Below are positions 11,040 through 22,908 of a stretch of DNA of 64,000 bases, piece by piece. The translations under genes and the position numbers were made by a program. The stretch is taken from the NCBI RefSeq assembly GCF_907164915.1, contig NC_061869.1, positions 45,319,771-45,383,770 of the forward strand, written 5' to 3'. The notes beneath the pieces are model-generated. The model had not been told where the DNA came from. It saw nothing but the letters and a program-made list of their open reading frames with translations, and searched no databases. Numbering within the stretch: position 1 is the first letter of the stretch; each line of letters starts with the position of its first letter. This stretch comes from Impatiens glandulifera. Its lineage: Eukaryota > Streptophyta > Magnoliopsida > Ericales > Balsaminaceae.

Positions 11040-11210
11040 CGTTTGTTCAGACAATGTCTGATCACGCACGTCTATAGACGCTTTAGTATGCGTCTGTTCG
11101 GACAACATCTAATCACGCACGTATACAGACACTTCAGCATGAGTCTGTTCAGACGGCGTCTGATCACGCACGTCTACAAATGATTCAGCATACGTTTGCC
11201 TCACAATTAG
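11040..11210. repeat. minisatellite, three units of about 51-52 bp
   Basis: Three successive units share the frame TCTGATCACGCACGTCTA, followed by AGAC, TTCAGCAT and GTCTGTTC, with about 51-52 bases between equivalent points (near 11050, 11102 and 11154). The TCTAGACG/ACGTCT-type motifs resemble the U3 arrays in the LTRs at 15600-15746 and 56186-56790, so this may be a remnant of a related LTR. Confidence 0.6.
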
Positions 11211-11229
11211 ACATGTAACCACGCTTAAA

Positions 11230-14200
11230 TTACAAGTTGCTTAAGATGTCTTTGTTGGCTTTCAATAACTCAACTAATTCTAGACGTTCTTCCAGGTTTA
11301 AACTTTGGTTGATCAGTACGATCAAAGGATCGTCGGCCATGTTTAGATTATTTCGATTGTCTTTTCTACTAAGGATACAATCTCATCCTCAGTTTCTAAG
11401 AATTATTTATTTTGAAGTTTAGATTAGAGTAAAAAGAAATATCATTTCTACTCATGTTTTCGAAATCAACTTTTCATGATATATTGAGGGGTTTATTACA
11501 TGTAAGAAAAGATGATCTGACAAGATCATTGTTCTCTAATTTCTTAAAATGTACACTATTTGATATCTCTCTACACACAAGAGGAGAAAGAATTATATCT
11601 TCATCGATCAAAATATCAACGGATGATGGGGCATGGGTTACATTAGAAGAGCTAACTTCTTGATCGGGATTAGTTGTCATAGGATTCCGAGCAAAGTTTT
11701 CCAGGGTGTCGCGCCAATAGTCCGTTGTTTTCCTAATCACACAAATAGAAGGGTTAGGATTATGAGGACAATCTAAAAAAATTAAGACCTGGAAAATGTC
11801 TCTATAAATCTGGATTGTTAAAGGGTTTAGGGAAGTCAAAGCATGAAGTTCTTTGTCCCTTATAAATGAACTGTCCATTCAAGGTTGGCGGGACAACTAT
11901 GTGTCGTTTGGATATCCTTTTCTTGTGGATTTCTTCGAATCTTGTGGGGACATATCCTAAATTGTGGTGATCCATGTTGTAATATGGTTGATGAAATGAT
12001 GGCATCTATTAGCGTTTAGGACTAAGCCCATGCTAGAGAAATATCTCATTCTGCGCATCATTTAATAGAGGGGAGGCTAAACGTACTAAAGTAAGGTTCA
12101 TTGGAATAGTCCTTACCTTATTGGAAGATAATAAATATCTCGAACCCGCTCAGTTCAATCACAAGAGTGTCAATATGGGCAGACCCAATGATTTATGCGG
12201 TGTCAGTCTCACCATTGACCGTGATAACCTGGTTATTGGCCATGAACCTATGTTTTTAATGCAATGTGGATTATCTTGGTGCATCCATAGTATTCCTAAG
12301 ATCAAGGTATATGAAGGTTGCATGTTAATGACCCAAAGTTCAACCTGAAAAGGGATATCGTCCACTCAGATGGTGCACTTAAGGCAACTCATTATCGCAC
12401 GGTGAGAGCTATCGCAACCTCTAACACATAAGTTAGATAGTAGGATTTTGTTTCTGGATATACCTATTTTCTCAAGAGTCCTCTAAGGACATATGTTGAG
12501 AGTGAATCCATTGTCTATCAAGACCTTCAGATTTTTCTTCTATTTGTACAAAACTGTAGAGGGATTTAGCGTGGTCTGATTCGGCTAATGGAAATCCTTG
12601 TCTTCAAAGCCAATCATGTTATGCTGGGAATTGGCGGAAATAATTCATACTAATTCCTCTAGGGTAGTGTTGGTAGAGATATTATCTTTGCTTAACTCAT
12701 TAAGGACAACTTTCCTATGCTCGATAAAGTAGATTAGGATTTCCTAAATGGAAGTATTAGCATTTGTCCTTCTAAGTTGACTTAGGAGGTTGTCTCTTGG
12801 GTTAAGAGTTCTGGGATCATCTTCCTTTCTTTTCTATATTTGTGGTTGGAAAGTGGATGGAACATTGGTCGTTGTAGTTTTCATGAAATGGGTTGAAAAT
12901 TCGTTCCACCACGTGTTGTCGTGATAACTATCGAGGCGTGGGTGTGGGTAGTCATTTTTGACTTGCACGTTTTGAGGTTTTACCATACTAGGTTTTACAC
13001 TTCTTTTTAGGACAGGGATCAATCATGTTCATTTATGTTTTTCGTCGTGAATTAAATCTAGCAGTGTGTCAACGTCCAACGTTACTTCATCAAATGTGAT
13101 CATGTTGACTTAATGATCTGGTATTGGATTCTTGGATATCTCAGGCTTGACAATCACATTTTGGTCAATCAAGTTCTGGAATAAATGTTTAAGGGCGCTA
13201 CAATTATCATTAGCATGTCCCTTTGCTTAATGATAGTCGCACCAAGCGTTCTCATATTCCTCAAGAGTGGTCTATTTATTCTTAGGACGAGGGGTTTGAT
13301 AAGATTCTTCTCCTAGGGAATCTTCATCATCTGACTCAAAGACATTCCTAGCTCGTCAAAAACTCTAACAGGTCTGGGTACCTTTGGAGGTGTGGGTTTA
13401 ACATGGGTTAATGTGCCCGTCTTAGTCAATGGAAGCTTGTTTGGGATCACCATCTGAGGAGGACGTTTATGTCAGGCGTTATTACCTGGTGTACTTATGT
13501 CTTTTCCATTCTAGAGAAACAACTTGGGAGTGGAGAAGGTTTGATTGTTTTTCCCTCTCTCCTTTCTTTCTCGATAGCGTCATCGAGAATATTGTTGGTT
13601 TTCAGCAACTTCTTCAGATCTTGGAATGTTTTGATGGCGAATCAACATAATATCGTCCGTTAATAATTTCCAAGATCATGTTGATCTGTCGCTATTAGCT
13701 CGGGAGGAAATCAATTTCCTTGGTGACATCTATCCATCTTTCGATGAACACGCATAATTTCTCATTTTCTCCTTGTTTGATATTCTTCAACCTCTTCTCT
13801 AGTCGTTCCAGTTTGAGGTGCAAAGAGAAGCATTCTATAAATGATACGGCCAGTTCCTCAATGGTTTATAAATACAGTATCTTCTGCTGGTGATACCAGT
13901 ATAGAGCATCATCATCAGGGTACTAGTGGAATAAATGGCGAACTGTCGGTTCTTCAAATCGCAATGGGGTCATTGCATAGGTGTACATTTTGAAAAAGAC
14001 TAACGGGTTACTTTTTCCAATATACTTAGATATTGTTAGAAGTTTAACGCTTAATGGTATGACTGCCGTTCGGCAACTTTCATAGCATATTTCTAGTTAA
14101 AGTGTTCTTAAATGCTTTTGCCATTAGCCATCTTGTTTAGCTCGCCTTGCATCTCTTCCTGCATGGCTTGAACTTGAGCCATTTGGCGTTCATATTCTGT

Positions 14201-14340
14201 TAGACTATCAATGCATACACATAATACATATATAGTAGTCACATAAGGGTTGTAGTGACGAGGTTTAATTGTTTGGGAACGATAAACAACAAGTTTTGAG
14301 AGAGTATCCAAGTATTTTGTGCTAAGGGGAATCATAAGAG
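11230..14340 (-). pseudogene. Ty3/gypsy retrotransposon remnant: gag and protease
   Basis: From right to left on the minus strand there is a gag start region (14335-14108, MIPLSTKYLDTLSKL), then a gag core around 13880-13680 (LERLEKRLKNIKQGENEKL). After that comes a degenerate CCHC-type region near 13240-13190 whose residues (CDYH, AKGHANDNCSALKHLFQNL) match plant gypsy gag. A protease C-terminal region follows at about 12365-12159 with SYTLILGILWMH, close to the SYTLLLGRPW hallmark. Frames 12005-11802 and 11878-11474 follow and are not recognised. Stops and frameshifts occur throughout. RT and integrase were not seen. Confidence 0.7.
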
Positions 14341-14803
14341 AGTATCATTCACCGATAGTGGAGGGGGTAAAACCACCGCCATAAGCTAGGGAATATCAAC
14401 TCAATTCGGAATTTCCCCCCACTTTCATAATGTTGACATCCTATTTGACAACTCATTACTAAAGGGTGGTGACGATCCCTTGCATTCTAGTTTTTTCTCT
14501 CGCAATATCACTCATTAGTAATAAGTTGTCGTTCCACATCGACAATTTTTGCACATTTGTGTAGAAGTATTGACTTCAATCAAGTACATTTTGGAAGTAA
14601 TGTTTGGGTGATGTACCCTTTGCAAGTATATGTATTTAGTAGGATAAAATATATGCATCCCTTAGGTGTTTTACATTTTATGATATTCCTATTAAATTGA
14701 AAACGTGATACAAATATTTTTCAAAACCTAAATTTATGTTTTCGAGTTAAAAATTTTAATCCCCGGCAAAGTCGTTAGAAACTTGTATCCCTCGGAAAAT
14801 CCT
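14341..14803. other. non-coding flank between gypsy remnant and LTR
   Basis: Nothing coding is seen. It includes short phrases of the kind found in gypsy leader or LTR DNA, such as GGGTGGTGACGATCCCTTGC at 14464-14483. It could be the 5' leader of the minus-strand gypsy remnant. Confidence 0.3.
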
Positions 14804-15599
14804 TATTAGGATCGGGTACAACAATAGTAGGGGGATATTGTTGAACTCAATAAGACACTTTCAATTCGATTTTAATCCTTTTAGGGATGAAAATCTGTTT
14901 TTATTCTTCAAAAATCGTCGCAAGCTCTTGAATGGATTCAATTGCGGAAGTGTTTACTAGATTTGAAGCGGAAGATGCAAAACTGTTAGATGTAGAAATA
15001 AAATATCATAAGGAGTTTTATGGATGTTCAGATATAAAACTCTTACGTCATCCCTTCTTCTGTTTCCAGAAGGATTATCACTAGAAGGTTTTGATTTGTA
15101 TAGCGCCTACACAAACCTAGTCAGAACTCAGGACTTAACAACTGTCTGTTCTAAACTCCTAGCTATCACACTATGTTGAACAGACCACCGTTTATTCAAC
15201 TTACAACACATTGTTAATGACTATCATGTAGTCTAGTAAATTATCTCTCAGCTTAACGTATTGAATTAAAGAATACATTTGAGAATAAAATAACTAGAGA
15301 GAGTAAGTTGATTCAAGAAATCAAGAGTCTAAAAATCTGGTGATCAAGTGATTCGCAGTTGTGCTTTGCTACCTTTATATATTTGATTTATGGCAACGGT
15401 CAAATCTATTTTGTTTATATGTGGCACCTCGTACGTTTGTCGTATGTCAGGCGTTCGATATTTTAGTGCGCATGAGTTCATGGTAGAGCAAAGAGCTGGA
15501 TGAATATTTTGTTGTATTTAGCTGATGTGGCACTTAACTAATAACGTACTCAACTGTTGGATCATTCTATTGATGAAACTACTCATCTGATTAGCTATA

Positions 15600-15746
15600 A
15601 TGAGACGTCTGCTTAGACGTTTGTCCGTGCTTCTTCATAGCTTAGTTGTTGAGACATCTTCCCAGAAATCTGCCCGCACTTTCTTTACAGCTCAACTGTT
15701 GAGACGTCTGCTCACTCTTCTTCACAGCTCAGCTGTTGAGACGTCT
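15600..15746. repeat. U3 tandem array with GAGACGTCTGC units
   Basis: Units of about 37-50 bp carry CAGCTCAGCTGTTGAGACGT or close variants (three or more times). The array is interrupted by the insert at 15747 and resumes at 18751 with CAGCTCAGTTGTTAAGACGT. CAGCTG and GACGTC are self-complementary, so each unit holds short palindromes. Confidence 0.65.
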
Positions 15747-16849
15747 TGTTGGGATCGGGATCGCCGAAGGAGACCGGGGTTTCAAAAAAGTGAACGCTTA
15801 CACAAACATCGATTGATAATAACCCTGTTAGAGGTTAGTATCGGTCTATATTCTTCGCAAATTGTCACAAACTCTTGAACCAATTTTCTCAAAAAAACTT
15901 TTGAACCAAGTTCAAGTGTGGAAGTGTTTGTTTCAACTTGAAGCAATGAATGCACGGTTTAGAAAGTAGTAAGAGGACACAAAGTAGTAAAGGAACACAA
16001 CACAGGATTAATGGATGTTCGGAGATAAAACTCCTACGTCACCCCTTCTTCTCAAACCTTTGAAAGGGATATTCATTATATTCAATCGGTTTACAATTCA
16101 CACAGGTTTAGTCGAACAATCGAGGCTTAATGACTGTTCGTTTTCTACCCTTTAATAAGCTCACTCTATTGAACAGAAATAGATTATATCAACTTACAAT
16201 ACTCACCACTCACACAGAATAGATGATATTGTAATACACTTGAGTTTCTAAAACACACGTTTTTGAAAGCTTGAATGATTTGATAGCAAAAGATGAAAGA
16301 TGTATATCAATTGATGAACGTGAGCAAGGTTGTCAAGTTGTCAAAAGGTATCTTTAATCCGGTTGAGCTTTGTTGTCTTAAATAGAAATATGACAATGGT
16401 CATATTCTTCTTCTTTAACGGATATATTTACTTGATAGTACATCGTTTCTTGAATTTGATTGGTTGAAGATCAGTGTAGTACAACTTTGAGATATCCTTT
16501 GATTTTGTTTGTACTCTGATACTAGGTCAACATAGCATTAATTGAATTAATGATTTTCAAGGAGCAATCATCATACAATTTTTTCTTCTAATGATTTGGA
16601 TGTCTGGAATAGTGTGACAGACAACTGCTCCAAATAGACTATATCGAACTTATACCGAAATGGTAGTCTAAGTTGATTTGGCAGACTTCTGCTCCCAATA
16701 TATATTTCACCGAAATGGAATAGAACAGTCTAAATGCTTGAAGACTGCTCTCTGCAATTACGATATATTTTGCATAGCATCGATATGGGAACTGTCGGCT
16801 GTGCCTTGGATAAAATTGTTTTAGCATATAACCGACTCCGCTTCTTGTA

Positions 16850-16970
16850 ACTAACCGGGCAAACTACCGATTAATCTACCGGTTGCAACTCTTATAAATA
16901 ACCGGGCAAACTACCGGTTGCATTTCATATGGATAGCCGAACAGTCAACCGGTCATACTACCGGTTGTGC
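16850..16970. repeat. ACCGGTT-rich short repeats in the left inverted LTR
   Basis: AACCGGGCAAACTACCG occurs twice (about 16853 and 16902), and CTACCGGTTG or close forms occur four times. These are embedded in the region that would be U3 of the minus-orientation LTR, the same place where related LTRs carry GACGTCT or TTAGACGTG arrays. Confidence 0.55.
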
Positions 16971-17099
16971 CGTCTTTAATAAAGATGAAGAGATAAAGTC
17001 GCTGACTTGAGATATAACCGATCAGCTGCTTCCTTCCGGTTTTCTTTTATCTGCACAAAATTAACTTTGATTAGGTTCTTTATTTAAATAGTTAAGTAA

Positions 17100-17740
17100 T
17101 ACTAATAATTAATTAGCTATTTTTATCTTGTAATTTTGTATAGACTGCTATCCCTTTTTGATTATTTAATCTAAATATTCAAAACCTTGTAATTTTGTAA
17201 TCATTGGCTAATTCTCCTAAGTTAATTAGTTAATTTACTTTAACAATTTCTCCTTTTTTGATTATTTAAACTAAATATTCAAAACCTAGTAATTTTACAA
17301 TTGTTGGCTAGTTTCTTAAGTTGATTAGAATATTTAAATAGTTAATTAATACTACTACTTAATTAACTAATTTTTTTACTTATCCATAATCTTGTCTGGT
17401 TTTGATAGTTTTAGGATAAAACAATCAAAAAGAGAGAAATTGCTAAGAAATAGATAGCAGACTTTGATAATTTATTTTAAATTTTTAAAGAGGGAGATAT
17501 TGATACATTAAATTTGTTAATCAACTTAAAATAATTAGCCAAGCTAATCAACTTAAAATAATTAGCCAACAATTATAAAAGTATCATGTTTTGAATATTT
17601 ATTTTAAATAATCAAAAAGGGAGAAATTGTAAGATTAAATTTGCTAATTAATTTAGGAGAATTAGCCAATAATTATAAAATTATCAAGTTTTGAATATTT
17701 ATTTTAAATAATCAAAAATGGAGAAATTGTTAGAATATAT
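17100..17740. repeat. inverted and direct copies of a polypurine-tract block at the centre of the insert
   Basis: On the plus strand, AATAATCAAAAAGGGAGAAA and AATAATCAAAAATGGAGAAA end near 17627 and 17726, each preceded by TTTTGAATATTTATTTTAAA. On the minus strand the same block appears near 17240 and 17155 (seen as TTTTTTGATTATTTAAACTA and CTTTTTGATTATTTAATCTA). The orientation switches between about 17300 and 17420, which marks the junction of the two half-elements. Confidence 0.65.
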
Positions 17741-17866
17741 AATTTATAACAATGTTTTAATAATGAATGAATAAAACTAATTTTAATTAAATATATAAGT
17801 TAAATTATATATATATAACTGCTAAGTCATATCAAGTATATTAATTATTTTTAAAGATAATTACAA

Positions 17867-17938
17867 GGTGTTGTAGTATAGTGGTAAGTACTCTTGTCTG
17901 TCATACAAGTGACCAGGGTTTGAATCTTACCAGTTGCA
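17867..17938 (+). pseudogene. tRNA-Asp(GTC)-like sequence inside an LTR
   Basis: GTTGTAGTATAGTGGTAAGT matches the D-arm region of plant tRNA-Asp. CTTGT-CTGTCAT-ACAAG forms a perfect 5-bp anticodon stem with anticodon GTC, and GGTTTGAATC resembles the B box. The acceptor ends (GGTGTTG and CAGTTGC) and the T stem pair poorly, so a working tRNA is unlikely. It starts about 140 bp inside the LTR that begins at 17728. It could act as an RNA polymerase III promoter or be a captured tRNA or SINE head. Confidence 0.55.
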
Positions 17939-18878
17939 AATAATAATTGGTGTTTTGTTATTTTAGGGAAGCTAAGAAAATACCGAAATTGCTACGTAGG
18001 CAAGTGACCTCAGAAATCATTAAACCAATTAATGATTTCCTGGTTTATTATTATCCAAGTACAGACAAGATCTAAGAAGCTTCTCCATTTTACATTCTGA
18101 AGCCAAGCAAATTAAAATGGACCGGTGTCCGTTGGAGCAAATATTACTGTTGTTGTGTACTTTGGATATATATATAAGAAAATTAAAGGAAGAATAACAG
18201 ACTTGAAGATCTGGGTTTTCTTGGTAATCAAATACTCTCACTTTATAAATATATTCAAGCTTTTGTTTTAGTATATCTTTGTGTGTGAGAGTGTCTTCAT
18301 ACCGAAAATCATTGTATCAAGTTATTTGTAAGTTGATAAAGTGTCTATCAACAAGTGTTGTGTGTTCTAGGAGTTGGAAAGCAGACAACAACTAAGTCTT
18401 GGTTGTTCGACTGGGTTGTGTACAAGTGGGTTGTATTTAACCAAATCTTCTAATGAATATTCTTCTCAATGTTGACGTAGGAGAGTTTACTCCGAACATC
18501 CATAAACATCTCTTGTGTCTTGTGTTCTTTTCGCATTATCTTAATCCCTCTTACTACTTTATAAATTTTGTTTTTGTTGCTTCAAGTTGAAACAAACACT
18601 CCCGCGCTTGAACTCGGCTCAAGAGTTTGTAACAACTTGCTAAGAATAGAAACTGATACTAACCTCTAACAGGGTTATTATCAACTGGTGTGTGTGTAAG
18701 CGTCCACCTTTGTGTGACCCCAGTCTCTTTCGGCGATCCCGATCCTAACATGTTTGTTCGCACTTTTCTTACAGCTCAGTTGTTAAGACGTCTGCCCGCG
18801 CTTGCTTCAGACCACGTCTGAAGACATACATCTTTTGAGTTGTACCTGAAATATTAAAGCTCCAATTATTATAAATTT

Positions 18879-18953
18879 GCACCAGGTGAGATTCGAACGT
18901 ACGATCTTTATTATATAGAATTAACACTTAACAACTATACCACTTAAGATGCT
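18879..18953 (-). pseudogene. tRNA-like sequence inside a second LTR
   Basis: On the minus strand it has AAGTGGTATAGTTGTTAAGTG (A-box-like) and then ACGTTCGAATCTCACCTGGT (B-box-like), followed by GCAAATTTATAATAATTGG. The plus-strand copy at 17867 is followed by GCAAATAATAATTGG. This copy begins about 154 bp inside the LTR that starts at 19107, so its place matches that in the other LTR. Pairing is too degraded for a functional tRNA. Confidence 0.5.
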
Positions 18954-19121
18954 GATTTCTTTTTATATATTTATATAATTGATATGACTAACAATTATAT
19001 ATATATATATAAACTTAGTTGTATCCATTCATTATCAGAATCATTTCATCAATCATCAAAATCAAGTATATTAATTGTCCTAAATCAATTAAGACCTTAA
19101 TCTAACAATTTCTCTCTTTTT

Positions 19122-21600
19122 AATTATTTAAGCTAATTTATCAAAACTAAGTGGGTTCATGATTTAAACACAATTCAACAACCCTTATCCCAAAAAAGCT
19201 CGAGGTTCGAGAAATTTTAACTTTGATTTGCATGTCAAGAATCTTTTTAAAATAAAATATTATTTTAAAATATTTTAATAATTCCTTACAGCTTTTAAAA
19301 TTAATTATAAAAAAAATTAATTTGGTGTTCAAGTTTAAATAATATTTAGATTTTTCATTATCAAATTAAAATTTGATTTTTGAAAATCTGTGTTTAAATT
19401 AATTTAAAATAATTAATTTAAAAGATTATTTATTTGAAATAGAGTTGGCAATTGATTTTTAAAATCAATAAAAGGTGTACATATACAAACGTATTTTTCA
19501 ATAGAGTTTCGTTAGTTTGAAGTTTGGTGATACAAAAGAAAGGGCTTTCGTGCTTCATCATCTGTACCTGTTTAAAATGATCTCAACTTTATAAAGTTTT
19601 GGCTTTTAAAAATTGGATCTATAACGTTTTATTTAACCAATTATTCTTTCGATCCTAGACATGCATAGGTTTTTTTACGTATTTAAAAATTGTAACAAAA
19701 ATATTTAAATATTGGTACCTATTGTTGATGATGACTAGGGAGGAAAATACCTAAAGAACATCAGTATTTAAAGATATTAGGTTTAAACATAAATCTCAAA
19801 CAAGCCTTTATCAAAATATTTTTTGTGAAAAATATCCCAAAAATACTTTGAAATCATTATCTAATTTTAGAAAATGATTTGGAGTTCCAAAATTACAAAA
19901 ATAATTTTGAAAATTTAAAATTGGAACCAAATAGGCTTTATGACCGATGTCCTCAGTCCTGGGTTCGTTTTTATTGGGCAGGGCTAAAATTCCTCTATCA
20001 TAGTCGAAAACTCTTGATCCGAGTTCAGGATCCTCGGTCAGGGTGCTAATGCCTCTATGTCCTTGACAAGAATTCTCGGTCGAGTGCCAAAATTATCGGT
20101 AGAACGCTCGGTCCTAGGAGGAGGTCATCGGGTCCTGGGTTTGGGAGTTCTTGGTTGGGTGTGAGAGTCCTCGGTCCTAGGTTCGATTTCTCAGTTGGAT
20201 GTAAAAATCATCGGCGAACCTCTCGGTCCTGGCTGAAGAACATTTGTCACACCTCTCAGTCCTAGCTAAAAAGCCTCGGTCCTGGTTGGAATTTCTCGCT
20301 CCTAGTCGGACTTGTTGGTTCTCAAGAACATCAAAATTGGAGGTTTTGCAATTGTAGAGGGTTGGATTCTTTGATCCAAGGGCCTGAATAGCTTCACAAA
20401 TCTCTCAAGAACATTATGAATATCATCTTAATGTGTGATTCAACCTGGATGATATTTGTTTTTATCAAAATAGTTTAGTGCCAAAAATCAGGTTTTTTGT
20501 CTTAAAGTTGTAATGAAGTGTAAGGAGCTTCACAATAGCTTCATTATACTTCATATAATTGATTGGTACCATAACATAAACATTGGTTGTTCATTAGAAT
20601 TAATTCAAGAACACAAAATTTTCATTTATTTTGAAAATTTTGATTTTGATCAAACATTATCGGGATGGATCAAACATGATCCAAATAGTTGTCCAACATC
20701 ATTAAAAACATGTTGGGATTCATTTTGGGCTGTTGTTCATGAGGATTACCTCAAGAACAGAAAACTCAATTTTTCAATTTCTCCAAATTCAAATTTGTGT
20801 TTTTTGTTTTAAATCCTCATATCGGTTTTCAATCAAGAAATTCAACAACCAGACAACATACAAGTTTATGAAAGGTAAAATATACAAATTTCAATTTCAA
20901 ACTAGAAGTGTGAATTAAATTATGATTGGAAGATTACTTAGTGTTGGAAAACACTCATTTGACCTTAAGAAAGATTTGGGGATACCTAGATTCGAGCTTT
21001 AAGGCCTGTGGTGAAAATTCCAAAAATCCAGAAACATTGAGCTTCAATGGTAGATTTCTGTGTTTTTCTGATTGGAATCTTCAGAGGTTGTCTCTTAGCT
21101 TCAGAATCATCAAGGGAGGCTATTTATAGCCTCCCGAAGTCGGTTAAAGAAACCAAGTGGCTTGAATCAATCAAACACTCATGATAGTGTTTTGGTTGTT
21201 CTTCTAGACATTTGCTTATATAGATCATAATTATGATCCTATATGTAGGGGAAATGATCACCATAGTATGGTAATCATTTCACTTTTCGAATGGGGATGT
21301 TTATCATCTCGGCCTCGTGATGAAGACGACGATATAAGGATAAAACAATGTTGTTTCAAGCGAAAACGAGGACGCGGAGCGTTTCATTTGGGTTTCGTCG
21401 CATTTCGGGTGTTCTGTTTCATTTTAGCTAATAGGGCGTTAGCTGATCTTGTGCGGTGCGGACGCACATTCCTTACGCTACAGCGGGAGACTCCTAAGCG
21501 TTGGATGAAAATCCAGCGCTCATCTAATGGTCGCGGTTTCAGCTGTAGCCATTCTCCCGAATTTCGGCTACACCCGATTGTGAATTTTATTTTTTATTTA
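19122..21600. other. unclassified repeat-like DNA with CTCGGTCCTGG phrases and a GC-richer block
   Basis: No gene is supported. Between about 19940 and 20310 phrases like CTCGGTCCTAGG and CTCGGTCCTGG recur around ten times in imperfect tandem. A GC-richer block lies at 21290-21570 and includes a 113-codon open frame on the plus strand (21268-21609) with no recognisable domain. The region may be the leader or LTR of an unidentified retroelement. Confidence 0.35.
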
Positions 21601-22489
21601 ACACCTTAAAGGTTTGTTTGAAATTGATTTTTCTTTTGCCCTTTTGAATTTATTTTTAAATCTTTAAAATACACCAAAAATATTTAAAATTAATATGACA
21701 AATATTTTGCCAATTTATTTTATTTTTTATATTTTATAGTTAAATAAATGATTTTTTTTGGATAAAATGGGTATCATATTTCATCCTAAATTATTTATTT
21801 TAATCCATTTGTTTTTTTTCTAAAATAAATTTTATTTGTCCATTATTTTTAATTAATTAGGTTTTAATTATGACATTAATTAATCTAATTAATTGTTTAA
21901 TTAGATTTTTGGCGTTGGAGTTAATTATTTTGATTTTACTTATTTAAAAATAATCAAAATAATTATCTTTAATTTTATAAATCGGGAGTTTAGAATTTTA
22001 GTGCTTACAATATTAATCATTTTAAAAAACAATCATTAGAAAAATATAATTGTATATTTTTGGTTCGGTTTAGGGATCAGTGCGGGCATGTAAATATCAT
22101 CCCTGCCCCAAACCCGGTCAACATATTTCAGGTTTTCCTTGATCCGCCTCAATCCCCGGTCAAAACGGGGAAAAAGCACATCAATTGATTCAGTTCAAAT
22201 CAGTTACCGCAGAGCGATTTTAAATTTTCATCCATATGTGTGGTGTTATTTCTTTCATGTTTAATTTTAATATAGACTTATATAATTTTTTTAGTAAATG
22301 TTAGATATGATCTTTTAGTTTTATGTTTAATTTAATATATTTAATTTTGTATGAGATTTTAAAAAATATTGTTTAATATAAAACAAATTTAGTTTTTACT
22401 ATATACAACTAGCATGTAGTTCGTTCATTTGCACTAGTAATGATATAAAAACCCGTGAAAAAAAATTATGATAAAAATGTGATAACCCA
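21601..22489. other. AT-rich DNA, nothing recognised
   Basis: No coding, RNA or element border was recognised. A C/G-richer segment at 22075-22165 (CCCTGCCCCAAACCCGGTCA and its near-complement CCCCGGTCAAAACGGGGAAA) may be an end of a small hAT-like element. Confidence 0.3.
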
Positions 22490-22858
22490 ATTATCCATTT
22501 ACTCTCACATATATATCTAAATTAATCATATCTCTCGACCCGACAATCCGGATACTTTGAAAATTAAGTATCATTATATATATTAATTAGTTAAAATATC
22601 ATGCGTTTAATCAAATTTGGTGTTTAATTTAAACTATAAAATTTTATTAGCCTAATTGGTCAAAGTGTTTTACTTATTTTTGCTAGGTTGCAAGTTCGAA
22701 ACATACATTTATCATTTTTATTTTATTTTTAACCGTTTTAAGTTTATGGACTGATTAACCCATAATCTGACCACAAGTATCAGTTTACTCTCACATATAT
22801 ATCCAAATTAACCACAGTTCTCGATCCGACAATCCGGATACTTTGAAAATTAAGCATC

Positions 22859-22908
<50 letters not shown>

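Larger units (their letters stand above)
15747..18750. mobile_element. insert of two inverted LTRs (U5 ends outward), about 3.0 kb
   Basis: The left end TGTTGGGATCGGGATCGCCG is the reverse complement of the right end CGGCGATCCCGATCCTAACA apart from one base. The inverted similarity extends inward for roughly 500 bp (15747-16290 against 18230-18750), including AACCCTGTTAGAGGTTAGTA on the left and its complement on the right. The right half looks like a plus-orientation LTR: purine tract ATGGAGAAAT, then TGTTAGAATATATAA at 17728, a TATATATATAAG TATA box near 18170, and end at 18750. The left half looks like the same LTR type in minus orientation. The flanks CGTCT (15742-15746) and TGTTT (18751-18755) differ only by two C-to-T changes, which fits a decayed 5-bp target duplication. 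Confidence 0.6.
14804..19107 (-). mobile_element. LTR of an LTR retrotransposon, minus orientation, split by a 3-kb insert
   Basis: Read on the minus strand, the LTR starts at 19107 with TGTTAGATTAAGG, directly after a purine-rich AAAAAGAGAGAAAT tract at 19108-19121 that fits a polypurine tract. It ends at about 14804 with CCCGATCCTAATA. Between these lie a tRNA-like segment (18953-18879), a tandem U3 array (about 18850-18751 continuing at 15746-15600) and a TATA-like TATATAAAGG near 15380. Its U5 (14804-15060) matches the U5 of the solo LTR at 57500-57769. Without the insert (15747-18750) it is about 1300 bp. The 14804 border was placed by comparison with the other two LTRs. Confidence 0.65.

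Noticed and set aside
17867..17938. A functional tRNA-Asp gene
   Set aside because: The anticodon stem is good, but acceptor and T stems do not pair and the position inside an LTR fits a tRNA-like remnant.
21268..21609. A 113-codon plus-strand frame as a gene
   Set aside because: No recognisable domain, signal or conserved motif; the region looks like repeat DNA.
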